Positions 24,071 through 36,558 of a stretch of DNA of 64,000 nucleotides are shown here, piece after piece. This DNA is from Panicum virgatum (taxonomy: Eukaryota; Streptophyta; Magnoliopsida; Poales; Poaceae), in the NCBI RefSeq assembly GCF_016808335.1, contig NC_053153.1:17309033-17373032 (forward strand). Reading direction: 5' to 3'. The position numbers and the translations under genes are program-made. The notes below the pieces were generated by a model. The model was not told where the DNA came from, ran no database searches, and worked only from the letters and a program-made list of their open reading frames with translations. Numbering within the stretch: position 1 is the stretch's first letter; each line of letters begins with the position of its first letter.

Positions 24071-25638
24071 GAGTAAAGTCCATTTTTGGCCATCCAACTA
24101 TCCACTGTGTCCGGTTTTGACAATGCAACTTCAAAACCAGACATCTGCAGCCATTCAACTCTCAAAACCGGTCATATTTGGCCATTGGGGTGGTTTTGGT
24201 GGTGGTTTTGGTGACGTGGACGCCACATGGCGGTGGGGCCCACTTGTCAGCCCTCCCCTCTCCTCTCTGTCTCTTCTCTTCTCTCCTCTCCTCTCACCCT
24301 GCGCTGGAAGCCGCCCTCCTCCCGCGCGCCTCTCGAGCTCGCCAGGCCGGCGGCGCTGGCCTGCGGCGGAGCTCGAGCGGTGCTGGCCCGTGGCGAAGGA
24401 GGCGCAGGTGCGCGGAGGGGGACGAGCGGTGCGGTGCATGGGTGCGGTGCGCACGGACGTGCTTGGGCGGGGCCAGCAGCGGCGGCGCGGTGTTCACCGG
24501 CGCGTTCGACGGCGCGCGTAAGGCGCGAGGTGGTGGCGCGAGCAGGGCGCGAGGTGGTGGCGCGAGCAGCTCGCGGTGCAGCGGCGCGTGAGCAGAGCAA
24601 GAGCAACGGCAGCGCTGGAGCAGGAGCAGAGCAGGAGGCTGGCGCGGCGAGGAGCGGGAGCGGCGCGGATCCGGGCGGCGTGTAGCACGCGAGCGGGAGC
24701 AGGGCAGTAGCAGCTGCAGCAGGAGGCTGCTGCAGCGGCGCTGGAGCTCCGCCGTGGGTAAGCACTGCTCGAACTCCCATGGCCGAGCCTCACTTCACCG
24801 GAGAAATTCGACGCCGGTGAAGCACCTCCGTCTAATTCCTTAAGCCATAAGCTCCCATGGGTACCCATGGATCTGTTTGAGCTATTTGTTGGCCGGGGCT
24901 GTGTCGGGGTGGATCGGAACGCATGGCCGCCGCATTCCCGAGCCGCGGCCATGGGCGCCGCCGTGGAGCTATCACCTCTAGCCATCTAGGGCTGTGGGCA
25001 AGGGGTGCAGCATGCTCAGGGGGGCGCCATGGTGCTGTAGGAGTAGTTAGTTTAGGTCGGGAGGGGCTGTCGCAGTGGGTCGTCGCGAGCCGAGGTCCGA
25101 CCACCTGCCGGCGATGGCGTTCGCCGTGAGGAGAGGGAAGAACGGCCGTTGTGGTCGAGCCGCCCGCCCGCGTCGGCCTCCGCGCCCGCGCCGTGCAGGC
25201 CACTGGCCGAGGGAGCCAAGGAGGGGGCGGCGTGGCCCCGCGGCTTGCCTCGCCGCGCCTCGTCCCCCACTGCCACAGCCTTGCGCGGGCGTCCGCCTGC
25301 GCCTCCGCACCAGCACGAGCCCCGGCACCGCCACCCGCTCGAGAGCACGCGTGCATCGCCGCCAGCACCGCGCGGGGGGTTGCTCCCGGCCGAGCGCGCG
25401 CACCTCACCGTCGGCGCCGCGCGCGTCGGAGAGAGAAATAGGAGAGAGAGAGAAAAAGATGACAGGTGGGTCCCACCGACATGTGGCAGCCACGTCAGCA
25501 AAACCACACCTAAAACCACCAGGATGGTCAAATGTGAACGGTTTTGAGAGTTGAATGGCTGCGGATGTCTGGTTTTGAAGTTGCATTGTCAAAACTGGAC
25601 ACAGTGGATAGTTGGATGGCCAAAAATGGACTTTACTC
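24071..25638. mobile_element. Mutator-like element, possible Pack-MULE
   Basis: The terminal inverted repeats are about 180 bp. Left 24071-24250 starts gagtaaagtccatttttggc and the inverted right end starts identically. The first 100 bp differ at only a few positions, then identity drops. Nine-base flanks, ttttttttc (24062-24070) and tttttattc (25639-25647), agree at 8 of 9, the expected MULE target duplication size. No transposase is present. The interior (24300-25440) is strongly GC-rich with 5' gene-like composition. Overlapping open frames exist on both strands but none shows a recognised domain. Long TIRs, a 9-bp duplication and a GC-rich non-transposase filling are the marks of a Pack-MULE carrying captured gene DNA. 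The donor gene was not identified. Confidence 0.85.
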
Positions 25639-25647
25639 TTTTTATTC

Positions 25648-26654
25648 AGACGGGTTGGATCAGGTTTATCAGATGAGGCGGCTGTGATCAGATCTATTCC
25701 TGAAAAAATGTAATGATCCTTTCTTTAAGCTTGGTAACTTGGGCATGCTTACATTTTATGCTTGGAGTTGGGCATCTACACAAATAAGATATATAAATGT
25801 GCTAAACTACTAGTCTACTAGTGCTACTAGAACCATGTGATCAACAAAAAGCCTGTATACACGTAGAATTACTCTACGAAGATATTATTACATTAAGTTT
25901 AATATGCTAATGGAAAATGGAGTTAATGCTCAACTTTCAATGTGAACCTTTGAAACAAAAGGCTATAAAAGTAAGATCATCCTAATAAACTAAAACACAC
26001 ACGTTTTCAACCTTGCTACCTAATCACTAATTAAAAAACAGCTAAGAGAAACACAAAAAGGAGGGAATGGTTAGGTTAATCAGCTACGGGCTAGGGCAAT
26101 GAACAAAACATCACATTTACCTTTGAAATTTGGCACCTCGAGTAAGCAAGCATAACCCTTAAATTTAGGGTTTTATAGCATGTGTGCCATTCCAAGAGTT
26201 TTCCTTTGTCTACTCTTTATTACATGGTTCCTCCCACAACAAACTCAAACTAAATAACCACCATAAAAAGTTGCTTTGTAGTATCTTTGACTCTTTGTTT
26301 ATTTCCTGTCACCCCTCTTAATGGTCAAACATCAACCCGTTTGCAATAACAACATCTTAAAATTTTGGGAGGAACTAAACACACCAGCCATCCAATGGAC
26401 CGATCCTAGGCTCCCAGCACAAATCTCAAAGACTCAAACAACAGTGGTTCACCAGCCCCATGCCGTAGGCTGTAGACGAGGTCTAGCGGCCCCCCGCCCC
26501 CCGCCCCCCGGTTCCGTATATCCGTTCGTCCCTGCCCCACAAGTCTTCTGCCCCGCAAGCAAAGCTGCAAAACCCCATCCATCTAGTTCTCCCCGGAGCC
26601 TCGCCGCCGACGCAGGGGAAGGAGAAGGTCCCGGTCCGAGGAGAGCGGAGGAGG
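25648..26654. other. Intergenic, upstream of the 83-aa gene
   Basis: AT-rich DNA up to about 26440, then a C-rich tract ('ccccccgccccccgccccccg' type at 26490-26510) that probably belongs to the 5' UTR or core promoter of the next gene. No other feature was recognised. Confidence 0.4.
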
Positions 26655-28395
26655 ATGGGCGAGTTCGACGACTACTGGGCGCGGGCCTACAGGGGCGACT
26701 CCGGGGTCCCGCACTCCGACCCGCAGCGCCTCGTCTCCACCTGGACCGGCGCCTTCGCCCTCGGCGCCGCCGCCTGCGTCCACCACCACGCCTCCGCGCT
26801 CGCCTCCCACATCAAGTCCCTCCCCGCCGCGTGAGCCCCCCGGCTCCTCCCTCGTTTTTTTGGTCTCTCGCTCGCGCTAGGATATGTACAGTCTCGTGTT
26901 CTCGCTTGCGGTTGAGAACATATTCGTACCATGAATTGCCATGTGTCTCTAGATAGATCTGTTTGGGCCTCGTCCTACTCCTACGTGTTTGGAGAGGATT
27001 TTATGTGATGTGTTGAGCCAATCTGGGTTAGATGCATGTGTTCTTGGAGTAGCTGCGCAATTGCATTCCAGACTTGGTGAATTTAGTATATCGACCCGAC
27101 CACTAGATCTCTTGAGCCCATTATGTCTGGATTTAGGAAATTTCTTCATCGGACTTACTCTGTGACTCCGAACTGCTGTTCTTTTGCAACCAGATCAAGA
27201 GACCTCTCCATTGGAGATATTCTAAGGCGCTGGTCCATAATATTATCAATACGGATTTTTTTATACTCTATCTATGGTTAAACCTTTCCGGTTCTAACAA
27301 CTTGACATTGCTGAAAAATCTTGAACCCAGACTAGATACACAACAAGTAATGATTCATACCCTAATCTTGTATAACGACCAAATAGTCCACTACTTCGTG
27401 ACCATGCAAAGATAAGGTAACAACATGACATATCATCTTGATACACTCTCCCTAGCGACTGTAGTGTGTCAGGAATTCCTCTTTATGCATAATCATACTT
27501 TTGGGTCAATATTAAATAAACTTGGTGCATGCCCAGTGCAGCCCAATTTTGTGCTAGTTTATGTAATGGAATTTGGGCTAGACCTAGAAAATGTTGATCG
27601 TCAATGTGTGGGTCTGCAGTCATTCCTTTTTGTATCATGATTTGGTCCATATATGGTTTTAGGTTCTTGAGGCTTCTGTTCAATCATATAAATGTAAACA
27701 GCTATGATTGACAAACATTTATGAAGTTCACATTCGGATATTCCAACATGTAGGACATTGTTACTCCTCTGATAGGCCTTTCTAGCATTCATTGTTTAAA
27801 TGAAAGCTAGAATAGTAGTAGATTAACCACTATAATTACCATATTAAATTTTAGGTGCTTAAATGCGAACATTTTAAAAAATGCGTTGTCATAAATTTTT
27901 ATAAGTTAAATTTCACTATGCTTCTATCTATAAAACTTGCATGATTTGAAAGAATCTTCTGTTACTGAGCTGCCATGTATGTATCTAAACAGTTGGATTA
28001 TCTGGTCTGGGGTTTCAATCTAATGCTTTTGGATTTTGTGGTACCCATCAAATTTCAGCCTTGAAATACTCCAAATCTAAGGTGTTGGCATTCATTGTTA
28101 TTTTTATCCTGCACTGTCATTCTTTATTATAGCTGTTATCCATTAGCATCTAAGGTACATGTATTATTTCCCCATTGTGAATGAATGATATCCCCATTGT
28201 GAATGAATGATATATTTTCTTATAGAATCTTTCAATGTTATGCCTGTGTGTTTGAAATCCCTTCTGTTGTTTACCTTGCCCTATACAAGATGATTGACAT
28301 ATGTTACCATTCATCTTAGTTGGCAAGACATGACGATGATGCTTGATCAAAAGCGCTGGAAGAAAATCCTCGAGAAGAAGCAACAGCAAGCTTAA
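26655..28395 (+). CDS. Small conserved-looking protein, 83 aa, two exons
   Basis: Exon 1 is 26655-26830 and exon 2 is 28320-28395. The intron begins gtgagc and ends catcttag, and the split codon GC+T keeps the frame. The product starts MGEFDDYWARAYRGDSGVPH, has a moderately hydrophobic middle (about residues 27-52) and ends in a highly charged tail KRWKKILEKKQQQA. I do not recognise the family. The size, a weak hydrophobic segment and the basic tail would fit a small organelle-membrane subunit, but that is only inference. The start is supported by the GC-rich leader, a purine at -3 and G at +4 (aggATGG). The intron holds a 24-bp tandem duplication (about 28166-28213) and nothing else notable. 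Convergent with the GDPD gene. Confidence 0.72.
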
Positions 28396-29424
28396 GGTGA
28401 ATCAATCTCTTTTCTTGTATTAGCTTAGTTGCTATCTGTCACCTGCTCAGACTATGCAGTCAAACGTTGGGTGAATATGCTACCTTCTCATATTTTTACT
28501 TATTTACTTCCAAGCTTGTGCGCTACAGATCATTATACTTCCAAGCTTCTCGGGCCGGTTGGATGAACTTGTCTCAAGTCATCAATTGTGGTGCAGAAAG
28601 TTTCAGAGCGTCCAACTTTTGGTTTTCCTGCGTAGTGTTAGAACTTGCCTGTCAAAACGGATGTATTTTGTTAAGCAGCACATATTGTGGTGTTTGCTCC
28701 AGCTCAAATCCTTGATGGCATAATGGATGATTTGTCCATTCTTAAAATCTTTGTTATCTATTGACCATGCGACATGTCATATAAATCTGGGGCGTTTGTT
28801 ATATTTCCATGCTATGTTGTGTACTCCAAACCGTCGACCTTACAGGCTGGATTAGCTCGATTACTGATTTGTCGTTGTGTATGCTCTTTGCCTGATTGCT
28901 GATTAAGTAAGCAGGGCGTTGTTCGCCAGGATGGGTCACTAGGTATCCATATGGGTAGTCTTTGGGTATTCATTTATCTTTACTGAACAGTCATCGAAGA
29001 ACGTCAAGAAAAGGAAGAGCAAAGTGCACTGTATAGAAAGAACATGCTCCATTGACCCTTGCCTGCCTCCTGTACCTCAGAGAACTCTATAAAGGATTAT
29101 TTTACCTTCATTTCGATGCTACTATGAGCTGCGATGAATTGATTGTTTGAAGAGGCAACTGAATTTTCATACAAGCTGATCGAGCCCTTGTCTTTATTGG
29201 AAGCCAAGGATAAACTGCATGACACACATTGTGGCCTTTCTCTATATGCATTCTTTTAGGATGCCACTTAAGGCACAAACGATTAATCTGAATCTATTCT
29301 GCTACACAGTTAGCACCTCCCCCCTTGCTTTATTGGTAACAATTACAGAGTGTTAAAAAAAACATTGCTTTCTGGTGGTGGCAAAAATAACACAAATCTG
29401 AAAAAAAGGAAAGGGAACCTATGC
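28396..29424. other. Intergenic between convergent genes
   Basis: This should contain the 3' UTRs of the 83-aa gene (rightward) and of the GDPD gene (leftward). Only short frames, no repeat recognised. Confidence 0.45.
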
Positions 29425-31910
29425 TCAGTATCCATTATTCTTCAACATGGTCGCGATCTCATGCAACAATGCTTCCGCCTTCTTCTGCTTCTTTGGGTAT
29501 GGCCTAGTCCATTCTTGGTACTTGTGCAAACTACCAGTAAAATCAGTGAACAGCCCATCGACACCGATCTCATTGAGCCAATATTCGTATTCGGCATAAG
29601 GGTCTTGATGGAAGTTGAAGTGCAAGTATGAATTCTCATTTCTGAAAGTGTACGGGTGCACCTGCAATGTTGTAATGATTTACTGCATCCGTCATCTGAC
29701 GACCACATGAAGGATAATATTCATGCAATAGTGGAGAAATATGCAGCTGTCGGATAAGATCAGTCACCTGAAGATTAAGAGCATGTGCTCGTGCGACGAG
29801 ATCGGTCGGCTGTTCTAAATAGTTGTCCTTTGTAGGAACAATTGTATCCTTCCATGGACCAATTCCAATAACATAGTTTCTTATGAATGCAAGATAGGCA
29901 TTTGAAGTTATCTCATAGTATGACTGCGCAACAGAAATTGATTTTAGATGAAGGCTGACGAGCTGTCACATAAAAGGAAAGATGAAAACGACGGTACTGA
30001 TCATACCTGATTGGTGTCTTGAGTTGGAGTGTTCGTGTCATCAATCAAGAACACTTTGGGAGAGTTTGTCATATTTGAGACATAAATGAGTGAAGTCGGA
30101 GCAAAGGACTGAATGAAGAGTGGCTGCCTGAGCCAGTCTTCAGACATATATGCACCTTTATAGCCATATCTCAGTAGTGTCTCTACGAACTTATCCTCAA
30201 ATTTCTTTCCATTCGACCACTTGACCTGAATAATTATACCATAATCATACTGTCGACCTTTTTGCGAAATGTCTAAACACTAATGTTGTTACATTACTAA
30301 AGTGAACAATTTTCTTTGGAGTCTTGCCATGTCGAAGCTACTTACATGCTGGTTGATGAAAACTGGATTTTTGATCTCAGGGTATATTCCCACTATCCTG
30401 TCCGCATAAAGCGCAATCAAGATATACTCCTCAAATGTAATAATCTGGTATTTCCCTGTAATCCAATAGGAAAGCATTATGAAATATCTGCATTCAGGTA
30501 CAGAGTGGATGGAAGTCAACTCGAAATACACATGGCTGTCAGGTACAATGAAATTAAGAAAGAAAGTGAAGGGAAGTATACCATTGTACCGTTGGTCCCT
30601 GAAACTGAACCGTTGTTTCCCCCTCAGTGATTTAAGCTCTTTAAGAGTGAAGTCCACTGGAAGCAAACATAAGTCCACAAGTCACCAGAAGATTCACATG
30701 GAACTAATCTTGAGAATCACAACAAAGAATGTTATTCACATACCAACAAACCATCCAGTAACTTTGGCTCCTTGGACTTCATAGGTTCTCTTCCTGTGGG
30801 CGAACTTCGTCCGGTTCGCAACATCGGTTGTTGCGTCCAATGTTACATCATGAAAACAGATAAGATGTCCATCCTTTGATGCGAGTATATCAGTTTCGAT
30901 GAAGTCTGCACCCTCTTCAATAGCTCTCTGCAAAAACCGATGAGCATCTCTGAATTTACATTAACATATTGAGCTTCAATCTTCAGAGAATCTCTAAGAG
31001 CAGCATTATACTCTGGAACGATCCCAAAGATACTGCCGTGGCATATTAAGTGCTTTTTTAATGTATCAGATGTGCTGGTGTCTCCAGCGAGATAGACCAT
31101 AGTTTACTTGGGTGTTGTAAACTAGAATATTCATGTAATTGAGTTTTATGTGCCAATAAACAATATCACCACATATCCGAGCAATTACCATTTTTAAGCT
31201 ATGTTTATGCAGATTCGAGAAAAGTTCAGTGCCAGTATGTGAGAAAAATAAAGATTTAGTTACCAGGTAGGCTGCTGCTGTTTCTTCGGGTAATTCACCA
31301 TTTGAGCCCCTGTGAGCAATGTTGTAAGGTCTGAACGTCTGTAGTGGCTTCTTGCGGTTTACATCGAGCTGGCTATGGGAAAGTGCAGCTGGGTTGGCTT
31401 TGGATCCCCCAAAAAGCAGCACAAGGACAGTGATACAGATGTGCCCTGTCAAAGATGCTACCCCTCTTCATCAGTAGCAAAAGATAAGATCTTTGACACC
31501 ACCGAAGAATTGAAAGACAGACGAACGACACATGAATTTCTGAATTTTCGGTTGCACAGAAAAAGGGAATGGGGAATGCTCCATTCTGAGGCCTATGAAA
31601 TAATTAAAAAAAAACTCTTTTGAAGAAGATGAAATACACTGACTTAGCCCTACTATCATATCTTGCCATTAGAAAGATCATATCGATTTCTCAGGAAGAA
31701 ATTGTACAAAGATTGCCAGAATCACAAGAACTAGAGCTTATACGCGAGCAAGGAAATACATCATTGAACCTCAGGGAGCAAATACTAGCTGTTGGGAGAT
31801 CGAGATCATTACTAAGCACTGAGAATCTGGTAAGCATACACCGACATTCAGATGAAACCGACCGAGAGAGTGGGAACGGAGAAGAGATGGAACTCACACG
31901 AGGAGGCCAT
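29425..31910 (-). CDS. Glycerophosphodiester phosphodiesterase (GDPD), secreted type
   Basis: Hydrolyses glycerophosphodiesters to glycerol-3-phosphate and an alcohol. Family knowledge links it to phosphate recycling from phospholipids. Eight exons, all GT-AG and in phase: 31898-31910, 31264-31457, 30744-30927, 30582-30656, 30346-30455, 30007-30225, 29768-29923, 29425-29661, giving 395 residues. Exon 1 is only 13 nt (ATG GCC TCC TCG T, donor gtgagt). It supplies the only in-frame ATG, because exon 2 alone opens at TTG just after a stop. Joined, the N-terminus MASSSSLTGHICITVLVLLF is a good signal peptide. Catalytic features are HRG (His53, Arg54), EGADFIETD (Glu80, Asp82) and FHD (His95). The C-terminal part has WLNEIGVDGLFTDF, the last TIM-barrel strand of the family. 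It resembles the single-domain, signal-peptide-bearing plant GDPDs; the exact orthologue is not assigned. Confidence 0.92.
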
Positions 31911-33500
31911 GCTGGTCTCGCGGCTTCTGCTCCTCCTGCTCAGCTCGGACTCGGAGCAGAGTTTACACGGCAAGGTCCTCGAGGGAGGGACACTGTTTCT
32001 GTCCGCGAGGGGGCGTCGACGAGCTTGTTATGTAGATGTAGAACTAGAAGAGGCCTGCCTCGGAATATTCCCCGGAGACTGACCGACAGGTGTGCAGCGA
32101 TCTGCGACGCTGTTTCCGATCAACCGGCTGCTTTCTGCACAAGGTGTGAAGCTGAGAGCCAAGGGGAACTAGGACAACTCTGAAACAGATGTTGGTAACG
32201 TGTTCGTACTCCTCCCTCACCTGAATACTATACGACCCGGCCTCTTTGTGCAGGCTTGTGTTCGATTAAGATATTGTTACTTGAGCTCCTGGCCACGGCA
32301 TCAGATTATTCATTCCATAGGATTCTGATGGAGAACGAAGATGGGTAACACAATGGCATTTGCAAAGGTCTAAAACCAGAAGAAAAACCTTGAAGTTAAA
32401 AGGGGGAGGGGATGCAGTCATGCGCTGCGTGCCGCATGTTCTTGGGAAAGAGCATGTCGTATGTACATTGCAACAGACAAGCATGAACAAGGACACCATG
32501 GGTGCAGTGCAGTGCAGTCGGCGCTGTTGTCGCCGTTCAAAGCGTGAGCGATCAGTGGCCTGACGGTCCCCGGTGTCCACTCGTCAGTCCTCTTGGCAGC
32601 AGGGACACTTGTGCAAGGGCATTGCAGCAGTGGTCCAGCATTGGAGCGGGTCAACGAAAGACACCACCCGGCCGTGTCATGCAAGTCGGCCATCCCCATC
32701 TAGACGAAGTGCTCCCTCCCTTGGACAAGGAGGAAGGCCTGATGGGGACTGTACTTTATTCTTCTTCTTCTTTGACCTTTTTTTTTTTAAGCTGGAAGAC
32801 TCCGCACACGAAAGATTCTTGCTAGCGAGCTTCTGATCTCCGTGCACTTTATTCAAGTCTTGGATACAATTCTGAATTCCTGATGGTATGAACAGAGGAG
32901 CAGCGTTATACGGAGAGATGCAGCATATTCTGGCGCCTGTGCGTGTATGATGGGCTTATCATGGGTTGACTACCTGTTTTTTTTTAAAAAAAAAATACGT
33001 CAAAGCTGACACGAGATAATAAAACGGCTACAGCTGGAATACAAAACCTATCATCATAATTCATAACTGATCGGCACTGGATGAATGGTGAACATCATAC
33101 ATGGGGAGGGTTCCAGCCCTCCTGTCTCTTGCTTCCATTCATTATAATTCATCATGCAACATCCTTTACCTGTTAGCCCCGGGAAAATAGTTTTTTCTTT
33201 CCAGATGATAATGGCATGGGCTGTGTTTGACAAAAACTTTAGTGAGCCAATTGCAGCAATCATATTCTCATTGTGCTCATAATACTCGTAACAAAGATGC
33301 CTGCCATTATTAAACAAAACAAAACTGAACTAGCATAAACTAGCTTTATCCAGATGCACACCTCTTTTTAGACCAAAATAACTTTCATACGAGTATCAGG
33401 AATTCTCGGAACAACTGAACTCAAAGAATCCAAGTACAATAACTCCATATGGCAATTGAATGCCAAACCACTATGCCTCTGAACTATATAATAACCCTGT
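31911..33500. other. Intergenic: GDPD promoter side and TOM5 3' side
   Basis: 31911-32100 likely holds the GDPD 5' UTR. The remainder has only short frames and a T-rich run at about 32770-32790. 33100-33500 should include the TOM5 3' UTR. No element with recognisable ends was found. Confidence 0.4.
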
Positions 33501-35977
33501 TTAAATGGCCATCAGGTCACCATAGTTGCACATCAGGAAGATGGATCCAGCAAACAGACCCGCAGCTTTTAGCAGCTTCTGTAAATACAAAACAACAAAA
33601 AAAGATTAGCTAGCATCCCGTGCTACAATACTCAGAGTGATCATTAACAAAAATAAGAGCAATAATTAACATGGCTCAAAAGTTTTTATCTGTTTACCCC
33701 AACTACCTAATCCGAAATTGAATATCAAGACTTTGCATTCTGGATTCTGCTCAAACTTTAAGTAAAAGATAGACTGGTAAAATGAGCACTCAACTGAGAA
33801 TTCAACTGTCAATGAGGTTAACACAGTTAATTACATCACATGCGAGAGACACTACCACTTGCGACACCTGGGTTGCAAACTTCATGGTTTGATCCAGGCA
33901 CTCAAGTTGGTAGTTGGTACAACAGTACCAACCACCATAAAGAAAACATTCTTGGAGGACACAATTTACGTCAAATCAGATGAATTTGTGTGGATAAACT
34001 TCACTGCTTCAAGGGTGATTGGTTGAGTGTATTTGACCCAGCAAAGCCCGCGGGGTGCAAGAGCGGGCTGTTTGGTTGCCTGGCACCCTTGATGATGAGC
34101 CGGACCTGACTTTATGGGAGCAAAGGGGACTTCCCATCCAGGCTCCGCTGAAACAAAAATGAATTCCGTTTCTTACGGGCCTTGCTCACATGGCGCTGCG
34201 CGCACACTGTTAAGCGATTTCCATGCAATCAAGCCCAGAAACAAGGCAACCAATCAGCAGCACAATGCAGCCTAGCCCGAGCAAGACAACCAAACCAACT
34301 ACAGCTGCCTGCATGCAACAAGAAGGCCACACTTGGCCTGGTTCAGCTCCCCAGCCAGCTGATCCCTCAACCAACCATGCCCCAAATTCAGCTGCCCGGC
34401 CCACCTAAGAGGCACATCTGAGCATGATCACCATAGGACCTTTCGGCATAGCTTAAGCCCTAGACCATTAATAGGTTTTAGATGTCCAACATGCAATCTA
34501 AAGTGTAACTCTATCTAAAATCAAACTCAACAATTGTAGAATCAGCCAAAAAAAATCAATTCTTGACGCGCACACAGAAGATGGCTATATGCTCCTATTA
34601 TAGCTCTGTCCCTGCTAGCTTATCTGATTCCTTTATCTTCTAAACCCAATTTATGACCAACAAACAACAGATGGAGTATCATAAAATATACTGATAATTA
34701 TGTAATGGCAGTATAGGAAGATATAAGTATGCAACTTATCAAAACCTAACATGAACAAACAAGAAATGAACGCTGTCTACTCATATCAGTCACATGAGAG
34801 AACGGAGATACTAGCTGGTACATTATCATCTAGAATCTCACAACTGGAAGTTAATTGTTAGCCAAAATTATTTTGAATCCACTAATTACGGTTCTGAAGT
34901 CTGAACATCTTTCAGCGAAGTTTCCTATATAGTATCAATTATCAAGTCTGCCAGATGTATGTTACACCCAACTGGAAGAAAAGGGTAACTAGTCAAGTAA
35001 GTTAAATCACAATCGCCACACAATCGGCTCATAGTTTATGTTACACCCAACAGGAAGAAACAACACAAGCAAGAATAACAAATAGTAAACAATGAGACTA
35101 TCTCTTATAACCTTTTGCAGCAAAAAGTATAAACTGTAGCATAATTGCGGACAAACAGATGTGCATAGTAGGCTGAGAGTAAATTCTAGGCTCATCAAGA
35201 GTACAAGGAAGCATTGGAGAGCCAAATGGCCCTGCTCAAAGCTATGAAACTTAGTGCCCAACAGGTACCAAAAAAAAAAATAAAAAAATAAAGACGAGGT
35301 AGCAAATAATAAGCCTAGGTGATTCCACACTTATAGTTATTTTATCCGTTAAATCTGTCTGGATCCACAAATTGACAAAGATATTATAAGGCAAATCATT
35401 GCAATGAACCCAGAACCATGTATCATGCCAAAGTGTTGGGCGGGCATCGAAATCACTCTAGAAATTCCATCCTAATTATCTAGCGTCTCAAAGATGACCC
35501 GGGACTAAATGGACTCAACTATACCTTGCTGAATATTCATGGAACTTTTAGGAGGTTGGGAACAAAACACACATATATGAATGCCCACCACAACTGGGAC
35601 AGAAAACCTATCCGCGCAAGTAGAATGGACAGTAATCGCAGTAACTAACACCAAACACTGCAACAGTCTACCCCCTCTGCGCATGCGAGCTACAGCGGCA
35701 GCCGCGCGGTCGAATCAAAATCGCTGGAGTGGGAAATCATCACCAACCCAGTCCCACCTCAAACCACGCGGCAGCAAGGACTACCTACCGCCACGGATTC
35801 GAACCACAGGAGTTCGCACGAACTAGGGAGAAGAACGAGATTCCGAGAAGAAGCAGAGGAGGAACAAGCGGGGTGGGTGGGGAAAGGGGTACGGACATAG
35901 TTGAGCGCCCACTGCTCCTCGTCGTTGACCTGCGAGTCCCAGAGGGCCTTGAGCTTCTCCACCGCCGACGCCGCCAT
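33501..35977 (-). CDS. TOM5: TOM5, small subunit of the mitochondrial import receptor complex
   Basis: Tiny tail-anchored subunit of the TOM translocase in the mitochondrial outer membrane. Exon 1 is 35897-35977 (MAASAVEKLKALWDSQVNDE..., 27 codons) and exon 2 is 33501-33578 (KLLKAAGLFAGSIFLMCNYG..., 25 codons plus TAA). The donor is GT at 35896-35895, the acceptor is 'gtatttacag', phase 0, and the product is 52 residues. The cytosolic amphipathic KLKALWDS part, the conserved DEExWALN block and a single C-terminal membrane segment ending GDLMAI match plant TOM5 as I recall it. The residue at the exon junction is Tyr where I would expect Met. The donor sequence is GTCCGT, a weak match to consensus, so another GT a few bases away could be used. 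The intron is 2.3 kb and holds a MITE-like unit. A gene this short is easily missed by automatic annotation. Confidence 0.9.
34013..34390. mobile_element. Possible MITE in the TOM5 intron
   Basis: A local GC-rich island in an AT-rich intron is bounded by imperfect inverted ends (gggtgattggttgag at left; complement of right, ggggcatggttggttgaggg). There is no clear target duplication and no coding content. Confidence 0.4.
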
Positions 35978-36485
35978 CTCCCCGGTCGGATCGCCTTCCT
36001 CGAGGGTTAGGGTTTCGCTTCCACAGCCTCTCTCTCTCTCTCGGCCCTTTTTCTTCTCCGCGGCTCACAGCAAGGTCTCGGCCCCCAGCATCTTGGGCCG
36101 GACCGTTATTGGGTTGGCTGGCTGGCCAGGATCTGGTTCCGGGTCAGATTTCTTTTTTGTGGGCCTGGCAAATAGAAAGATACCCTCAAAAAACGCATAA
36201 ATCATACTCTATGTTTTTGTCCAATTTATCGAGTCTAAATGGAATCAACCTCAAAATTAAAATGTATGCAAGAGAAACTTGCTCGATGCATCAATACACA
36301 ACAAAAAAGAAGTTAACAGTAAACAGAGTCTAAACTGTTGGGGCCGTACAGAATCATACTTTGTTTAAGCAACCATCTGTAAAAAATAATCGACTCTGAG
36401 AATATTAAAACTGATTTTTATCATGAAACTCAACCACGAAATGGATGGAAACTCCAAGGAAAAAGTCTAGATTATATTAAAAATT
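35978..36485. other. TOM5 5' region and spacer to tRNA
   Basis: A CT/GA-rich stretch (tctctctctctc at about 36030) directly upstream of the TOM5 start is probably 5' UTR. The rest is spacer without recognised features. Confidence 0.45.
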
Positions 36486-36558
36486 CAACTCTGCTGGGGA
36501 TCAAACCCAGAATCTCTGGTTTCGTAGACCAGCGCCTTATCCATTGGGCCACAGAGTC
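36486..36558 (-). tRNA. tRNA-Arg (anticodon ACG)
   Basis: A 73-nt cloverleaf on the minus strand. The acceptor stem is GACTCTG / CAGAGTT with one G-U pair. The D arm contains the A box TGGCCCAATGG. The anticodon arm is CTGGT-CTACGAA-ACCAG with anticodon ACG. The T arm is CTGGG-TTTGATC-CCCAG. The gene has no intron. The T loop has TTTGA where TTCGA is nearly universal, which weakens both the B box and the C56 tertiary contact, so this may be a weak or decaying copy. Confidence 0.88.

Noticed and set aside
24117..25592. Several open frames inside the Mutator-like element
   Set aside because: Frames overlap on both strands and show only Ala/Arg/Gly bias, so none can be called a gene; noted only as captured-DNA candidates.
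31264..31452. TTG as the GDPD start
   Set aside because: Plant genes start at ATG, and the micro-exon at 31898-31910 joins in frame and gives one.
31620..32183. 187-codon plus-strand frame over the GDPD 5' end
   Set aside because: Antisense to the GDPD first exon and its 5' region, with no recognisable domain.
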